64,000 bases of DNA, from contig DF241016.1 of assembly GCA_000507305.1 (NCBI GenBank), positions 28,917-92,916 on the forward strand, read 5' to 3'. The DNA is from Breviolum minutum Mf 1.05b.01. Taxonomy: Eukaryota > Sar > Dinophyceae > Suessiales > Symbiodiniaceae. The notes under the pieces were generated by a model. That model saw nothing but the letters and a program-made list of their open reading frames with translations. It searched no databases and had not been told where the DNA came from. Every line of letters begins with the position of its first letter. Positions within the stretch are counted from its first letter, which is position 1. Position numbers and translations under genes: made by a program. Positions 63,144 through 64,000 of this stretch are shown here, one piece after another.

Positions 63144-63614
63144 GACATACATCCCATGTAGAAATGCGTATGTGTATCATGACTATGGCAATATAGCAAA
63201 GCTTGTCACCCTTTTGCAACATTTTTTCGGATCTTGAGTTTTCCAATGCCCAAAGGTGCTACAAGAAGTGCTCTTTGTTGACACAAGGTGAGATATGATG
63301 GGATCCAATCGGCTTCTGCTGTTTACGCAGACACTGCTTGTCGTCTTTGTTTTTCGGTGACTTGACTAGCGCCATTTTTTGGGTTCATTCTCTCTGCACC
63401 ATTTGAACAGTGAGATTCTGTTGGTTCTTTGCCTTAATCCATTGCCGTTATAGTTATATTAATTATGTTATATTACAAATGCGTACTGAAAAGTTGGAAG
63501 AATAAACCACTCACAAGATGATTGAAAACTATTCACATGGTATGGCAAAAGCCTTCAAACCTGCACATTCAAAACAAAAGCACTGTTTGATGATGACCTG
63601 TGTGATGATGGCAG

Positions 63615-63744
63615 GTCAGTTCACTCACCGTGTGGCGGCCACTACATGCTGTTCCCAGACGGGCCTGGCGTGTTTGAACCCCATGAATTTGAGGCGCGAT
63701 CAGTTCATGCAGTGCCTACTGCGGGTGGAGCTTGGCCACATTGA
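63615..63744 (+). CDS. Terminal exon, unknown
   Basis: After GATGATGGCAG the frame gives SVHSPCGGHYMLFPDGPGVF, EPHEFEARSVHAVPTAGGAW and PH, then TGA at 63742-63744. Another plus frame is open over the same bases, but this one is more protein-like. No family is recognised. Confidence 0.45.
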
Positions 63745-64000
63745 AATGTGTGAGACTGGTTGTTTTGCGTTGAAGCTGCGTGGGAGATGGTCTTTCCGTC
63801 ATTTTGTGCTTCTTTACATTTAGTAACTTCACTTGAATCTCCTTTGACACCGTTGGACTCTGCGAAGCCATCCGTTTAGGGGTTGTATCTCTCCAGCAAG
63901 CCTTTGATAGATAAGGAGGGAAAAGATATTAGTCAAAAGATACAGTATCAATAACGTTGAATATGGGAAATCAACGCTTCATATTTGCGAAGAGTGTATC
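63745..64000. other. Nothing recognised
   Basis: No exon, repeat or RNA gene was identified in the last 256 nt. Confidence 0.5.

Overview
The window reads as eukaryotic nuclear DNA cut into many short exons. The best fit is a dinoflagellate of the Symbiodinium/Suessiales type. The reasons are: (i) coding signal comes in pieces of about 45-290 nt separated by introns of a few hundred to over a thousand nt, with acceptors usually AG followed by G; (ii) one gene can be spliced completely only if two introns have GA-AG ends beside an ordinary GT-AG intron, and GA and GC donors are known from dinoflagellates; (iii) about twelve exons look like single repeats of the DUF4116 type, a family expanded in these algae; (iv) nearly all exons lie on the + strand, as in their long one-way gene arrays; (v) introns carry microsatellites. 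No rRNA, tRNA, CRISPR or bacterial operon was seen. This is inference from sequence alone.

Layout. 0.7-3.9 kb (+): exons of a nucleotidyltransferase with a GSFxPxHxGH signature, related to NMN/nicotinate-nucleotide adenylyltransferases. 4.7-5.1 kb: two acidic/alanine-rich exons. 5.4-6.2 kb (-): exons of a possible membrane protein, with an apparent frame break. 6.7-18.9 kb: many anonymous + exons, including a ubiquitin-like piece (17.5 kb) and a Cys/His-rich exon (17.9 kb). 19.1-22.1 kb and 28.6-32.7 kb: two blocks of DUF4116-like exons. Between them are a four-exon secreted group XII phospholipase A2-like gene (22.6-24.2 kb), a UVR-like helical exon (25.1 kb) and other exons. 33.6-37.0 kb: further short exons, including another ubiquitin-like one. 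37.8-38.9 kb: two WD40-like exons. 40-48.8 kb: exons of several anonymous genes, including a signal-peptide exon, a C-terminal membrane-anchor exon, an 85-residue two-exon small protein and a chain of exons at 45.2-47.9 kb. 49.2-56.7 kb: a WD40 gene spread over at least nine exons. 57.5-63.8 kb: more + exons, several cysteine-rich and one resembling a TALE homeodomain.

The most unusual object is a 2.15-kb foldback element (53,688-55,839) in an intron of the WD40 gene. Its two ends are inverted repeats. Just inside each end lies a tandem array of a 64-bp unit. The two arrays differ in most of their sequence, yet share the same internal spacing of 15-18-18-13 nt when one is read in reverse complement. 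Between them are two GGGTGCA palindromes, a purine-rich repetitive core and a near-perfect 39-nt hairpin.

Exon limits were set by eye from open frames, codon character and splice-site consensus. Where two frames or strands compete this is said in the entry. Functions are named only where motifs are visible; most exons remain of unknown function.
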